Of a stretch of DNA of 63,869 nt, positions 25,991 through 34,772 are shown one piece after another. The stretch is taken from positions 1 through 63,869 of the forward strand of contig CAZSVI010000003.1 of assembly GCA_964610205.1 (NCBI GenBank). Direction: 5' to 3'. The notes below the pieces were generated by a model, which did no database searches, was not told where the DNA came from, and worked only from the letters and a program-made list of their open reading frames with translations. Source of the stretch: CAZSVI01 sp964610205 (GTDB taxonomy: Bacteria; Bacillota; Clostridia; DSM-8532). The position numbers and the translations under genes were made by a program. Positions within the stretch are counted from its first letter, which is position 1, and every line of letters begins with the position of its first letter.

Positions 25991-27646
25991 CTATTTTTCG
26001 ATTAATACCTCATCAACATAAATCTTACCTGATAATCCGTTTTCAAACGCGACAGTAACGGTCTCCTCTCCTTCCGGAATCGGACTGCCTGCTGGGATCT
26101 CAATTTTAAACCATTTTCCCTTTTCTTCATCTCCAATAATATCAACTCCCCCAATCAGGGTTTTTCCTTTTTCCTCACTGTAGTGTTCAAGCTTAAAAAA
26201 GCATTTCTTTCCCTCGGCAATTGAAACGTCATCGCCAAGTTTTATCCATGCCGATGCTTTAAGGGAATCTCCTATGGAAGGTGTTTCGGTTTCCGTTGTA
26301 ATAGCAACCGTATTCCACACTGCTGTGAATCCCTCAGTTTTATTATTCATAAGCATAGCTTTTAAGCTGTCCTTACCACCGTCAACATACGCAACAGGCT
26401 CAGCCTTATCCGCATAAACGCCCCATTGCTGCAGCCCTGTCTCAAAACCACCGTTGAATGGGGGTGTTGCTCCGCTGATTCTGATTATTTCTACTTTATC
26501 AACATATATTTTCCCGGGTAACCCATTCTCAAATGCTACCGTAACTGTCTCTTCCCCTTCAGGAATAGGTCCGGCCGCCGGTATTTCAACTTCAAACCAA
26601 TCACCTTTGGCTTCAGTTCCAAGAATATCAACCCCGCCTATAAGGGTTTTACCCTTTTCTTCACTGTAATGTTCCAGCTTAAAGTAACACTTTTTCCCTT
26701 CAACAGCAGAAACGTCATCCCCAAACTTCACCCATGCTGTTGCCTTAACAACATCTCCTATGTAAGGCGTATCCCTGTCTATTGTAATATCAAGAGTATT
26801 CCATACTGCCGTAAAACCTTCGGTTTTATTATCCATCAGCAGAGCCTTCATTCCGTCCTTGCCGCCATCAGCCATTGATACCGGCTCTGCTTTGTCAATA
26901 TATGTACCCCATGGCTCGAGAGCATCTTCAAAACTTGAATTCATATTATAGCATGTGCCGGTTTCAGCTTCGACATCATCCTCTTTAACAGCACTTTGAC
27001 CTTCCGGAACCACCTTATATACTTTCACCTCATCCAGATAAACTGTGCCCTCCAGTTCATTTTCGAACGCAACGGTCAGTGTTTCAGAACCATCTTCGAT
27101 TATGTCTCCTGCAGGAGTTTCAAAATATAACCATTCTTCTTTTTTTTCGTCACCCATAAGCTTAACTGAAGCCAATATCTTTTTCCCTTTTGCCTGACTG
27201 TATGTTTCAATCTTAAATAACAAGAATTTTCCATCCTGAGGTTTTACATTTTGATCTATTTTTATCTGGAATGATCCCATAACCCTATCTCCAATAGCAG
27301 GATTACCAGGCTTTAATGCGAAATTCATGGACTGCCACATATGACAATCCCCGCCTTTTGGATTATCAATCAGAATGGACGCATCACCTTCCTTTTTTTC
27401 ATCCGTGCATTTTTGGGGTACAGTCTGTTCCTGTGACCATGCACCCATCCCATTTTCAAATCCACCGTTTTTTAATGCCTCATAGGCAACCTTCTCATAC
27501 CCCTCAGGTATTGTTTCCTTATTTGCTTCGGTCTGCGTCTCCTTTGTGGTTGAATTTGCAGGATTATCTTTATTTGTCTTATTACATGCAGCCAGAATAT
27601 TAAGTATCACCAAACAGCAAAGAATTACTCCAATAACTTTTTTCAC
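25991..27646 (-). CDS. Lipoprotein with three tandem carbohydrate-binding-like modules
   Basis: A GTG start at 27646 is chosen because AGGAGG (27655-27660) lies eight bases upstream; the longer frame to 27694 lacks a ribosome binding site. The 551-residue product has a signal peptide with lipobox LNILAAC, a Thr/Asn/Glu-rich linker, then three repeats of about 150 residues. Each begins NGGFENGMGAW-like (NGGFE or MNSSFE) and ends in TVAFEN-L-G-(K/T)-(I/V)-YVDEV. Repeats 2 and 3 are nearly identical over long stretches (FTAVWNT, GKKCxFKLEHYSEEKGKTLI). The beta-sandwich pattern resembles CBM4/9/22-like carbohydrate-binding domains. No catalytic domain is visible. It heads the sugar locus and probably captures glycans at the cell surface. 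Confidence 0.78.
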   Translation of the reverse strand: MKKVIGVILCCLVILNILAACNKTNKDNPANSTTKETQTEANKETIPEGYEKVAYEALKNGGFENGMGAWSQEQTVPQKCTDEKKEGDASILIDNPKGGDCHMWQSMNFALKPGNPAIGDRVMGSFQIKIDQNVKPQDGKFLLFKIETYSQAKGKKILASVKLMGDEKKEEWLYFETPAGDIIEDGSETLTVAFENELEGTVYLDEVKVYKVVPEGQSAVKEDDVEAETGTCYNMNSSFEDALEPWGTYIDKAEPVSMADGGKDGMKALLMDNKTEGFTAVWNTLDITIDRDTPYIGDVVKATAWVKFGDDVSAVEGKKCYFKLEHYSEEKGKTLIGGVDILGTEAKGDWFEVEIPAAGPIPEGEETVTVAFENGLPGKIYVDKVEIIRISGATPPFNGGFETGLQQWGVYADKAEPVAYVDGGKDSLKAMLMNNKTEGFTAVWNTVAITTETETPSIGDSLKASAWIKLGDDVSIAEGKKCFFKLEHYSEEKGKTLIGGVDIIGDEEKGKWFKIEIPAGSPIPEGEETVTVAFENGLSGKIYVDEVLIEK

Positions 27647-27682
27647 GCTAAAAACCTCCTTTTTGGTTTTATCCTCAACATA

Positions 27683-27710
27683 ATTATATATCACGGTATT
27701 AACGTATTAA
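27683..27710 (-). promoter_or_regulatory. Candidate promoter of the sugar locus
   Basis: Minus-strand TATAAT (27683-27688) with TTAATA (27705-27710) 16 bases upstream. It lies about 37 bases before the GTG start of the lipoprotein. The -10 box is perfect and the -35 weak, as expected for a promoter helped by an activator such as the YesN regulator. Confidence 0.45.
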
Positions 27711-27767
27711 ATTCGGAAAAATCAATGAATACGGTGGTTTTTTTATTCATAGCTGAAAGAAAAAAGT

Positions 27768-27797
27768 TTGCGAATACTCATAAAGATAATATATAAT
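27768..27797 (+). promoter_or_regulatory. Promoter of carB
   Basis: TTGCGA (27768-27773), an 18-base spacer and TATAAT (27792-27797). The start would be about 45 bases before the carB ATG. No attenuator hairpin or PyrR-type binding site was recognised in the short leader. Confidence 0.55.
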
Positions 27798-27849
27798 GTT
27801 AAGAAGCGCTTACTGAATTTAATCATTTTTTTAGGTTAGGAGTATTAAT

Positions 27850-30800
27850 ATGCCGAAACGGACAGATATTCACAAAATATTGATTATAGGTTCCGGACCT
27901 ATCATTATCGGACAGGCGTGCGAGTTTGACTATTCCGGAACCCAGGCTTGCAAGGCCCTTCGGAAACTTGGTTACCAGGTTGTTCTGGTAAACTCAAACC
28001 CGGCAACCATTATGACTGATCCGGGTATGGCTGATGCTACTTATATAGAACCGCTAAACATGGAAAGACTAACTCAGATTATAGAAAAAGAGCGCCCGGA
28101 CGCATTACTTCCGAATCTGGGAGGGCAATCCGCACTGAACCTGAGCCAGGAACTGTCAAAAACCGGAGTGCTGGAAAAGTACGGAGTTGCGGTTATTGGA
28201 GTTCAGGTGGATGCCATTGAACGCGGTGAAGACAGAATTGCCTTCAAGAAAACAATGAGCCGGCTTGGAATAGAAATGCCCCTCAGCAGCCCGGCATATA
28301 GTGTGGAAGAAGCTGAAAAAATCGCCCTTGAGCTAGGTTTTCCCGTTGTTGTCCGTCCGGCTTATACCATGGGTGGAACAGGAGGCGGGCTTGTATATAA
28401 CGTAGAAGAATTACGCCTTGTTGCCAACCGCGGCATTTCGGCCAGTCTTGTGGGACAGGTTCTTATTGAAGAGTCTGTTCTTGGATGGGAAGAACTTGAG
28501 CTTGAGGTTGTGAGGGATTCCAAAAACCAGATGATTACTGTCTGTTTTATTGAGAATATAGACCCGATGGGTGTTCATACCGGGGATTCGTTCTGTGCCG
28601 CTCCGATGCTTACAATCAGCACCGAACTTCAGGAACGTCTGCAGAGATATTCTTACAGCATTGTTGAAGCAATACAGGTTATCGGAGGCACCAATGTACA
28701 GTTTGCCCATAATCCTGAAACGGGCAGGGTTGTGGTTATTGAGATAAACCCCCGCACTTCCCGTTCTTCAGCCCTGGCATCAAAGGCTACAGGATTTCCT
28801 ATCGCATTGATATCCTCAATGCTGGCCGCCGGACTGACATTGGATGAAATACCCTACTGGCGTGACGGAACACTGGATAAATATACCCCTTCCGGAGATT
28901 ATGTTGTTATTAAATTCCCCCGCTGGGCCTTTGAAAAATTCAAGGGCTCCGAGGATAAGCTGGGAACGCAGATGAAGGCAGTCGGTGAGGTTATGAGCAT
29001 CGGCAAGAATTATAAGGAGGCATTTCAAAAATCGATACGCTCTTTGGAAATTGGCCGGTATGGCTTAGGCTTTGCCAAAAATTTCAACGAACTTCCTCTG
29101 AAGGATTTGATGGAACTACTAGTGGAACCATCCAGCGAACGCCAGTTTATTATGTATGAGGCCATACGAAAGGGCGCCGATTTGGATGACCTTAACCGCT
29201 TAACACATATAAAGTCCTGGTATATCCAGCAGATGAAAGACCTTGTCGTACTGGAAGAAGAAATTTTGAAATATCACGGGGGTTTTCTTCCTGATTATCT
29301 ATTGATTCAGGCTAAAAAGGACGGTTTCTCCGACAGATACCTTGCAAAGCTGATAAAAACTTCCGAGGGAGAAATCCGCAACAGGAGAATCAAACTTGGT
29401 ATTGAAGAAGGATGGGAACCCGTGCCGGTCAGCGGGGTTACCGATGCTGCGTATTACTTCTCAACCTATAATGCAAAAGATATAACAAAGTCAAGCAACA
29501 GGCGGAAAATAATGATACTTGGAGGAGGACCCAACCGTATCGGCCAGGGGATAGAGTTTGACTACTGCTGTGTACACGCTACCTTTGCCCTGCGGGATTT
29601 AGGTTATGAAACCATTATGGTAAACTGTAACCCCGAAACAGTGTCTACGGACTATGACACCTCAGACAAATTGTATTTTGAACCTCTTACGGTTGAAGAT
29701 GTTCTGAGTATATATAAAAAGGAAAATCCCCTTGGTGTAATTATCCAGTTTGGGGGGCAAACCCCTTTGAATATTGCCGACGAGCTTAAAAAAGCAGGGG
29801 TTAAGATTTTAGGCACAACTCCTGAAACGATTGACCTGGCTGAAGATCGAGACATGTTTCGTAATATGATGGAAAAACTGCAAATACCCATGCCTGAATC
29901 AGGAATGGCAAGCACTCTTGAAGACGCGCTCACAATAGCCGGCCGTATCGGATACCCCTTAATGGTAAGGCCTTCATATGTTCTTGGAGGCCGGGGCATG
30001 GAAGTCATTTATGATGAGGAAATGCTCCGTCAGTATGTTTTGGCCGCTGTCGGCGTAACGCCTGACCGCCCCCTTCTTATTGATAAATTTCTTGAAAACG
30101 CCATAGAAGCGGAGGCAGACGCATTAGCCGACGGCAAAGATACCTTTGTTCCTGCCGTAATGGAACATATTGAGCTGGCAGGAATCCATTCCGGAGACTC
30201 GGCCTGCGTCATTCCGCCCATCAGCATCCCGCAGGAACATATCCGGACCATATGCGAATATACCAGAAGGATAGCCCATGAGTTGAAAGTTGTAGGTCTT
30301 ATGAATATGCAATATGCCATTGCCGACGAACGTGTTTATGTGCTCGAGGCAAATCCGCGTGCTTCCCGTACCGTTCCGCTGGTTTCTAAAGTATGCAATA
30401 TATCCATGGCACGTATCGCTACTGAAATTATTATATCTTCCCTCACAGGAGAAAAGTCTCCCGTCAATGAATTAAGCCACCGCCGGATAACCCATTTCGG
30501 CGTTAAGGAAGCGGTATTCCCGTTTAATATGTTTCATGAGGTGGATCCGCTTTTAGGGCCTGAAATGCGTTCAACAGGCGAAGTTCTGGGTATTGCGAAT
30601 TCTTTCGGGCTTGCTTATTTCAAGGCGCAGGAGGCTACACAGGTCGCGCTTCCGACATCAGGAACCGTATTAATCAGCGTGGCGGATCAGGACAAACCGC
30701 ATCTGGCGGAAATAGCCCGAAAGTTTTTTGAACTGGGTTTTCTGATTAAAGCCACCGAAGGCACCTGTAATTATCTTGTACAAAACGGCATTCCGTGCGA

Positions 30801-31071
30801 TTTGATTAAAAAACTATATGAGGGTCGCCCAAATATAGCAGACAGCATACTGAACAAGGAAATACAGCTTGTCGTGAATACACCTGTAGGAAAACAAAGC
30901 CAATACGATGATTCGTATATACGAAAAACCGCTATCAAGCAAAAGATACCGTATATCACCACAATTACCGCTGCTCTTGCCAGCGTCAGGGGTATAGAAG
31001 CATACAGGGAAACCCATCTCAAAGAAGACAAGATGAAATCCCTTCAGAATTATCACAGCGATATTATTTAA
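27850..31071 (+). CDS. carB: Carbamoyl-phosphate synthase large subunit
   Basis: The 1073-residue protein makes carbamoyl phosphate from bicarbonate, two ATP and ammonia for arginine and pyrimidine synthesis. It has the expected duplicated structure: first ATP-grasp half from IIGSGPIIIGQACEFDYSG, oligomerisation region, second half from ILGGGPNRIGQGIEFDYCC, then a C-terminal MGS-like allosteric domain (about residues 935-1060). NPRTSRSSALASKATG and NPRASRTVPLVSKV mark the two ATP-grasp ends. The ATG follows TTAGGAG. No carA (the glutaminase subunit that feeds ammonia) is adjacent on either side. The next gene is instead a PurF paralogue whose glutaminase cysteine is missing. Confidence 0.95.
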   Translation: MPKRTDIHKILIIGSGPIIIGQACEFDYSGTQACKALRKLGYQVVLVNSNPATIMTDPGMADATYIEPLNMERLTQIIEKERPDALLPNLGGQSALNLSQELSKTGVLEKYGVAVIGVQVDAIERGEDRIAFKKTMSRLGIEMPLSSPAYSVEEAEKIALELGFPVVVRPAYTMGGTGGGLVYNVEELRLVANRGISASLVGQVLIEESVLGWEELELEVVRDSKNQMITVCFIENIDPMGVHTGDSFCAAPMLTISTELQERLQRYSYSIVEAIQVIGGTNVQFAHNPETGRVVVIEINPRTSRSSALASKATGFPIALISSMLAAGLTLDEIPYWRDGTLDKYTPSGDYVVIKFPRWAFEKFKGSEDKLGTQMKAVGEVMSIGKNYKEAFQKSIRSLEIGRYGLGFAKNFNELPLKDLMELLVEPSSERQFIMYEAIRKGADLDDLNRLTHIKSWYIQQMKDLVVLEEEILKYHGGFLPDYLLIQAKKDGFSDRYLAKLIKTSEGEIRNRRIKLGIEEGWEPVPVSGVTDAAYYFSTYNAKDITKSSNRRKIMILGGGPNRIGQGIEFDYCCVHATFALRDLGYETIMVNCNPETVSTDYDTSDKLYFEPLTVEDVLSIYKKENPLGVIIQFGGQTPLNIADELKKAGVKILGTTPETIDLAEDRDMFRNMMEKLQIPMPESGMASTLEDALTIAGRIGYPLMVRPSYVLGGRGMEVIYDEEMLRQYVLAAVGVTPDRPLLIDKFLENAIEAEADALADGKDTFVPAVMEHIELAGIHSGDSACVIPPISIPQEHIRTICEYTRRIAHELKVVGLMNMQYAIADERVYVLEANPRASRTVPLVSKVCNISMARIATEIIISSLTGEKSPVNELSHRRITHFGVKEAVFPFNMFHEVDPLLGPEMRSTGEVLGIANSFGLAYFKAQEATQVALPTSGTVLISVADQDKPHLAEIARKFFELGFLIKATEGTCNYLVQNGIPCDLIKKLYEGRPNIADSILNKEIQLVVNTPVGKQSQYDDSYIRKTAIKQKIPYITTITAALASVRGIEAYRETHLKEDKMKSLQNYHSDII

Positions 31072-31151
31072 GCTTTATAACACAGTCCGGGTTTTCCTGT
31101 TTGGGGAATCCGGACAACAGGCCGAATTCTTAAAAAGGAGAGTGATACCCT

Positions 31152-32552
31152 TTGGGAGGACTGTTTGGAGTTGTATCAAAAGACAGCTGCGTCATGGACT
31201 TGTATTTTGGGACGGATTACCATTCACATTTGGGGACAAGCCGTGGAGGAATGGCTGTTTGGGCCGGAAACGGCTTTTCAAAATCAATTCATAATATAGA
31301 GAATGTTCAGTTCCGTTCTAAATTTGAAGTAGATCTGTCCGATATGAAGGGTAATATGGGAATAGGCTGCATAAGCGATACCGAGGCACAGCCCCTTGCC
31401 ATCTGTTCCCGGCTGGGGCATTATGCGATTACAACCGTCGGACGTATTAACAATTCATATGGGCTTGCCAATGAATGCTTTGAAAAACACTTTATGCACT
31501 TTACCGAAATGAAAAAAGGGGAAATTAACCCAACCGAGCTCGTATCCGCCCTGATCGATCAAAAAAAGTCCTTCAAAGAGGGGCTTCTGCATGCACAGGA
31601 GACCATTGAAGGTTCCTGTACCATGCTGGTATTATCTGAGGATGGAATTTACGCATCAAGGGATCGACTTGGAAGAACCCCCTTGATTATAGGTGAAAAA
31701 GAAGGCTCATATTGTGTATCCTTTGAGTCCTGTGCTTTTTTAAATCTCGGATATCAACATAAATATGAATTAGGCCCCGGAGAAATTGTTCTCCTTACTC
31801 CCGATGGAATGGAAAAGATCTCCCCTCCACGCAGTGAGATGAAAATCTGCGCGTTTTTATGGGTTTATTATGGTTATCCTTCTTCAACCTATGAAGGAAT
31901 GAATGTTGAAATAATGCGGAACCGTAATGGCGCGGCTTTAGCCCGGAATGACAATGTGGAAATCGATCTGGTGGCCGGTATACCTGATTCCGGTGTCGCC
32001 CATGCCATCGGATATGCCAACGAAGCCAGGGTTCCTTTCGGTAGGCCCTTTATAAAGTACACACCTACCTGGTCAAGGAGTTTTATGCCGCAAAACCAGG
32101 AAATGAGAAATCTTATTGCTAAAATGAAGTTAATGCCCATTATGGATCTGATAAAAGGAAAACGCCTTCTTTTCTGTGATGATTCAATCGTACGCGGAAC
32201 ACAGATGAGGGAAACGGTTGAATACCTGTATGACTGCAGCGCAAAGGAAGTCCATATCCGTTCGGCCTGCCCTCCCTTGGTGTACGGATGCAAGTACCTG
32301 AATTTTTCCCGCTCAAAATCCGAAATGGATCTTGCTACACGGCAAGCCATAAGGCAATTGGAAGGAAACGACCAGGCTGCTCTGGACGAATACAGTAATC
32401 CCGAGACTGAAAAATACCATTGTATGATTGAATGTATAAGAAGACGCCTGAATTTTACAACCCTGAAATACCAATCACTTTACGACATGCTGGACGCAAT
32501 CTGCCTACCGCCCGAAAAAGTATGCACATACTGCTGGAACGGCAGGGAATGA
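31152..32552 (+). CDS. Amidophosphoribosyltransferase paralogue without the glutaminase cysteine
   Basis: This 466-residue protein has the PurF layout: an N-terminal Ntn glutaminase-like domain (about 1-230), then a phosphoribosyltransferase domain with the PRPP-binding loop LLFCDDSIVRGTQM (about residue 340). In true PurF the mature protein begins with the nucleophile, Cys-Gly-(V/I)-(F/C)-G. Here the start reads Met-Gly-Gly-Leu-Phe-Gly, with glycine where cysteine belongs. The TTG start at 31152 is the only reasonable one (AAGGAG about 11 bases upstream), and no cysteine occurs until residue 12. Glutamine hydrolysis should therefore be lost, while PRPP chemistry may remain. The C-terminal CTYCWNG adds a possible metal site. 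It probably shares a transcript with carB, 80 bases upstream. Confidence 0.82.
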   Translation: MGGLFGVVSKDSCVMDLYFGTDYHSHLGTSRGGMAVWAGNGFSKSIHNIENVQFRSKFEVDLSDMKGNMGIGCISDTEAQPLAICSRLGHYAITTVGRINNSYGLANECFEKHFMHFTEMKKGEINPTELVSALIDQKKSFKEGLLHAQETIEGSCTMLVLSEDGIYASRDRLGRTPLIIGEKEGSYCVSFESCAFLNLGYQHKYELGPGEIVLLTPDGMEKISPPRSEMKICAFLWVYYGYPSSTYEGMNVEIMRNRNGAALARNDNVEIDLVAGIPDSGVAHAIGYANEARVPFGRPFIKYTPTWSRSFMPQNQEMRNLIAKMKLMPIMDLIKGKRLLFCDDSIVRGTQMRETVEYLYDCSAKEVHIRSACPPLVYGCKYLNFSRSKSEMDLATRQAIRQLEGNDQAALDEYSNPETEKYHCMIECIRRRLNFTTLKYQSLYDMLDAICLPPEKVCTYCWNGRE

Positions 32553-32661
32553 GTTAATGACTGCCATGTAACCGCGCCCATAAAAGTGCCTTTTTACAGC
32601 TATGCGACAAGTCCTTCATTATATAACCAAATAAGATAATCAAGTAAGATATCAAACTTTA

Positions 32662-32670
32662 TGGTATAAT
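32662..32670 (+). promoter_or_regulatory. Extended -10 promoter of the small cysteine protein
   Basis: TGGTATAAT is a perfect extended -10 element about 45 bases before the ATG at 32715. No -35 box is convincing. Confidence 0.45.
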
Positions 32671-32714
32671 AATATGAAACGATAAAATTGAAATACTGAA
32701 CAGGAGTGCGATGA

Positions 32715-32954
32715 ATGGTAAAATTTTGCTCGTGCGGATCACTGTTAACGAATGATGTATGCACAAATAAAAACTGCAGCTTTCACAAATCCTCTCCCAG
32801 AAAAAGCAATAAACCAAAAGAGAGCAAAGCGGCAAAGGAAAAGGCTGAAAAATCAGCCGATAAGGTAAAATCAGATTATGACAAGGCAAGAAGATCATCC
32901 CGGTGCATTACCTATAAATTAAGTGATTTAGAAAAAAAAGAAGATAAACCATAA
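32715..32954 (+). CDS. Small zinc-ribbon-like protein with charged tail
   Basis: The 79-residue product has a compact cysteine motif at the N-terminus, CSCGSLLTNDVCTNKNCSFH, able to hold one zinc. A lysine-rich, helical, highly charged tail (KPKESKAAKEKAEKSADKVK) follows. GGAG lies eight bases before the ATG, its own promoter precedes it and a clean terminator follows, so it is a real gene although the product is unfamiliar. The layout, a small ribbon plus a basic tail, suits a nucleic-acid- or ribosome-associated factor, but nothing in the sequence fixes that. Confidence 0.65.
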   Translation: MVKFCSCGSLLTNDVCTNKNCSFHKSSPRKSNKPKESKAAKEKAEKSADKVKSDYDKARRSSRCITYKLSDLEKKEDKP

Positions 32955-32978
32955 CTCCCACCAAAACAGTGTGACCGG

Positions 32979-33006
32979 CAGGGGGAGGATTACCTCCCCC
33001 TGTTTA
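32979..33006 (+). terminator. Intrinsic terminator after the small cysteine protein
   Basis: CAGGGGGAGG-ATTA-CCTCCCCCTG is a perfect ten-pair GC-rich hairpin followed by TTTA. It closes the plus-strand unit and separates it from the convergent MutS-like gene. Confidence 0.75.
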
Positions 33007-33047
33007 CTTAAAACAGCACTTGCAGGTATGGTCCCTGTCCTTCCGGT

Positions 33048-33083
33048 GGAAGGAAGCAAAAGAACCGTCCCACTTCTTCCTTA
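33048..33083 (-). repeat. GGGACGGTTCTTT repeat element, copy 1 (single arm)
   Basis: On the minus strand the stop codon and what follows read TAAGGAAGAAGTGGGACGG then TTCTTTTGCTTCC. This matches the sequence at the end of dacF, including the stop codon itself. Unlike that copy, it is not flanked by a full inverted partner; only a small CCTTCC-GGT-GGAAGG hairpin (33039-33053) follows. Confidence 0.55.
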
Positions 33084-34748
33084 CTGCCAGATCCCTGTAT
33101 CCATAAAAGCTTTTGCCTTCTGTTCAGCCTTTGCAACAAGTTCTTCATCATAATCCATTATAGATAATAATTTAATGGCATTTCTTGTTTTTGTCGGGCC
33201 AGGGTAAAGTAAATAATCAAAAACAATACCATTGTCGGTTATACTCTCCTGGAAATGGAACGATGAATAGGAATTCTTCAAAAGCTGTACCAGCTCCAAA
33301 TCATGTGTAGCCGCCATGCAAAGGCATCTCTTACCGGACAGCAACTGCAGCACTTCGGAGGAAGCCGCAATTCTCTCCACTGTATTTGTGCCGCGTAAAA
33401 CCTCATCGATAACGCAGAAAACCGCAGGTTCTTCATCAACCGCGTCAAGAATTCTTTTAAGCGAACGGATCTCAACAATATAATAGCTCTCACCCGAAAC
33501 AATATCATCCCGCAAAGCCATCGATGAGAACAACCTGAAATAGCTGCAGTAATATGAAGCGGCTGTGCACGTATGGATAGTTTGCGCGAAAAGGATATTT
33601 ACAGCGCATACCTTCAGCCATGTGGATTTCCCTGAAGCATTGGAACCTGTTAACAGAACAGGCTTCTCCATTAGAATGCTGCTTGGAACAGGTTTGTCTA
33701 TCAATGGATGCCATGCGTCCTTAACAGAGAAAACCAGGGATCTCCCACTGTTAAAATCCGGTTTGCACCAGTTACTTATACTATCCCTGAATGACGCGAT
33801 GGAAAGGCAGCTATCCAATATTCCCAGGATATTAAAGATTTCCCTTACTTCTTTCTGATGATTCAAAAGCTCCCTCATTGTATTTTTGAAAAAAATAATT
33901 TCACCAAGCAACACTGTTTTCAGGTACTCGGTAAAAGGCTCCTGGGTTACAGCCTGCATAAACGAGAAGTTCTGTATGCTGAATGTGTTAAGTTTTCGAA
34001 ATAGTGCGGAAAGGTTAATGCAATGTTCATTCAGGGCTTCATGTTTTATTTTTGATATTTTCCCCGCCGCAGCTATCATTCTGACCAGATATTGTACGGG
34101 TTCCAGATATACGGAAAGATCACGTATGGTTTTTGCGTGCACGGTAATATTTATAATCATGGTCATGACCATCATAATTATTCCTAAACCCGGATTGATA
34201 ATTATAAACAATGGTGATATCAACAGTAATAAAACCAGCCCTATAAACGGCAGAATGCGAATGGAGGACTTAAATGGAGAGCCATACAGCCAGTCGGCCA
34301 GGTTGGTTTCCTGAATTAACCCCAGATTCGTGAGATAGTACTGGAGTGAAAGACGAAGAGATTCATCCTGTTGAAACAAAGCAATCATTTCTTCCCGTCC
34401 GGTTAATTGTTTATCATCAAAAACAGGCAGATGCAGCATGGAATACAGAAAGTCTTCCCCCACAGTGCTTCGGGTGTAGTTCAACCGCTGGAATATTTTA
34501 TCCATATTAAGATCATCCCAGGTGATATCATCAATAAAAAAAGAATATTCTTTTTTTATCGAATTCATGAGTCTTTTTCTGTTTTCCGGAATAAACACCC
34601 TTTCATGTCCGGGGTCTTTTGATCCCCATATTTTCTTCAAATACAATAATGTACGCCTTTTTTTCCTTCGTCTTTTTATAATTGTAACTGTAACCACAAT
34701 GGATGCTGCAAAAAGAACAGTTAATAGAACAAATATTGTCTGATTCAT
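33081..34748 (-). CDS. Membrane-anchored MutS-like ATPase
   Basis: The 555-residue protein has a hydrophobic N-terminal anchor (about residues 5-24) followed by a cluster of Arg/Lys. A pair of membrane segments lies at about 165-205 (ILPFIGLVLLLLISPLFIII, LGIIMMVMTMIINITV), followed by a MutS clamp/lever-like helical region. The C-terminal MutS ATPase has Walker A TGSNASGKST (about 370), FCVIDEVLRGTNT as Walker B/ABC-type switch (about 443) and THDLEL. The mismatch-recognition domain (Phe-X-Glu) and the Smr nuclease of MutS2 are absent. ATG 34748 has GGAG eight bases upstream, 24 bases after the DUF58 stop, so it is the last gene of the MoxR operon. Its role is not known to me. Confidence 0.8.
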   Translation of the reverse strand: MNQTIFVLLTVLFAASIVVTVTIIKRRRKKRRTLLYLKKIWGSKDPGHERVFIPENRKRLMNSIKKEYSFFIDDITWDDLNMDKIFQRLNYTRSTVGEDFLYSMLHLPVFDDKQLTGREEMIALFQQDESLRLSLQYYLTNLGLIQETNLADWLYGSPFKSSIRILPFIGLVLLLLISPLFIIINPGLGIIMMVMTMIINITVHAKTIRDLSVYLEPVQYLVRMIAAAGKISKIKHEALNEHCINLSALFRKLNTFSIQNFSFMQAVTQEPFTEYLKTVLLGEIIFFKNTMRELLNHQKEVREIFNILGILDSCLSIASFRDSISNWCKPDFNSGRSLVFSVKDAWHPLIDKPVPSSILMEKPVLLTGSNASGKSTWLKVCAVNILFAQTIHTCTAASYYCSYFRLFSSMALRDDIVSGESYYIVEIRSLKRILDAVDEEPAVFCVIDEVLRGTNTVERIAASSEVLQLLSGKRCLCMAATHDLELVQLLKNSYSSFHFQESITDNGIVFDYLLYPGPTKTRNAIKLLSIMDYDEELVAKAEQKAKAFMDTGIWQ

Positions 34749-34772
34749 TATCTTTCTCCATCCTTTGGCGAG

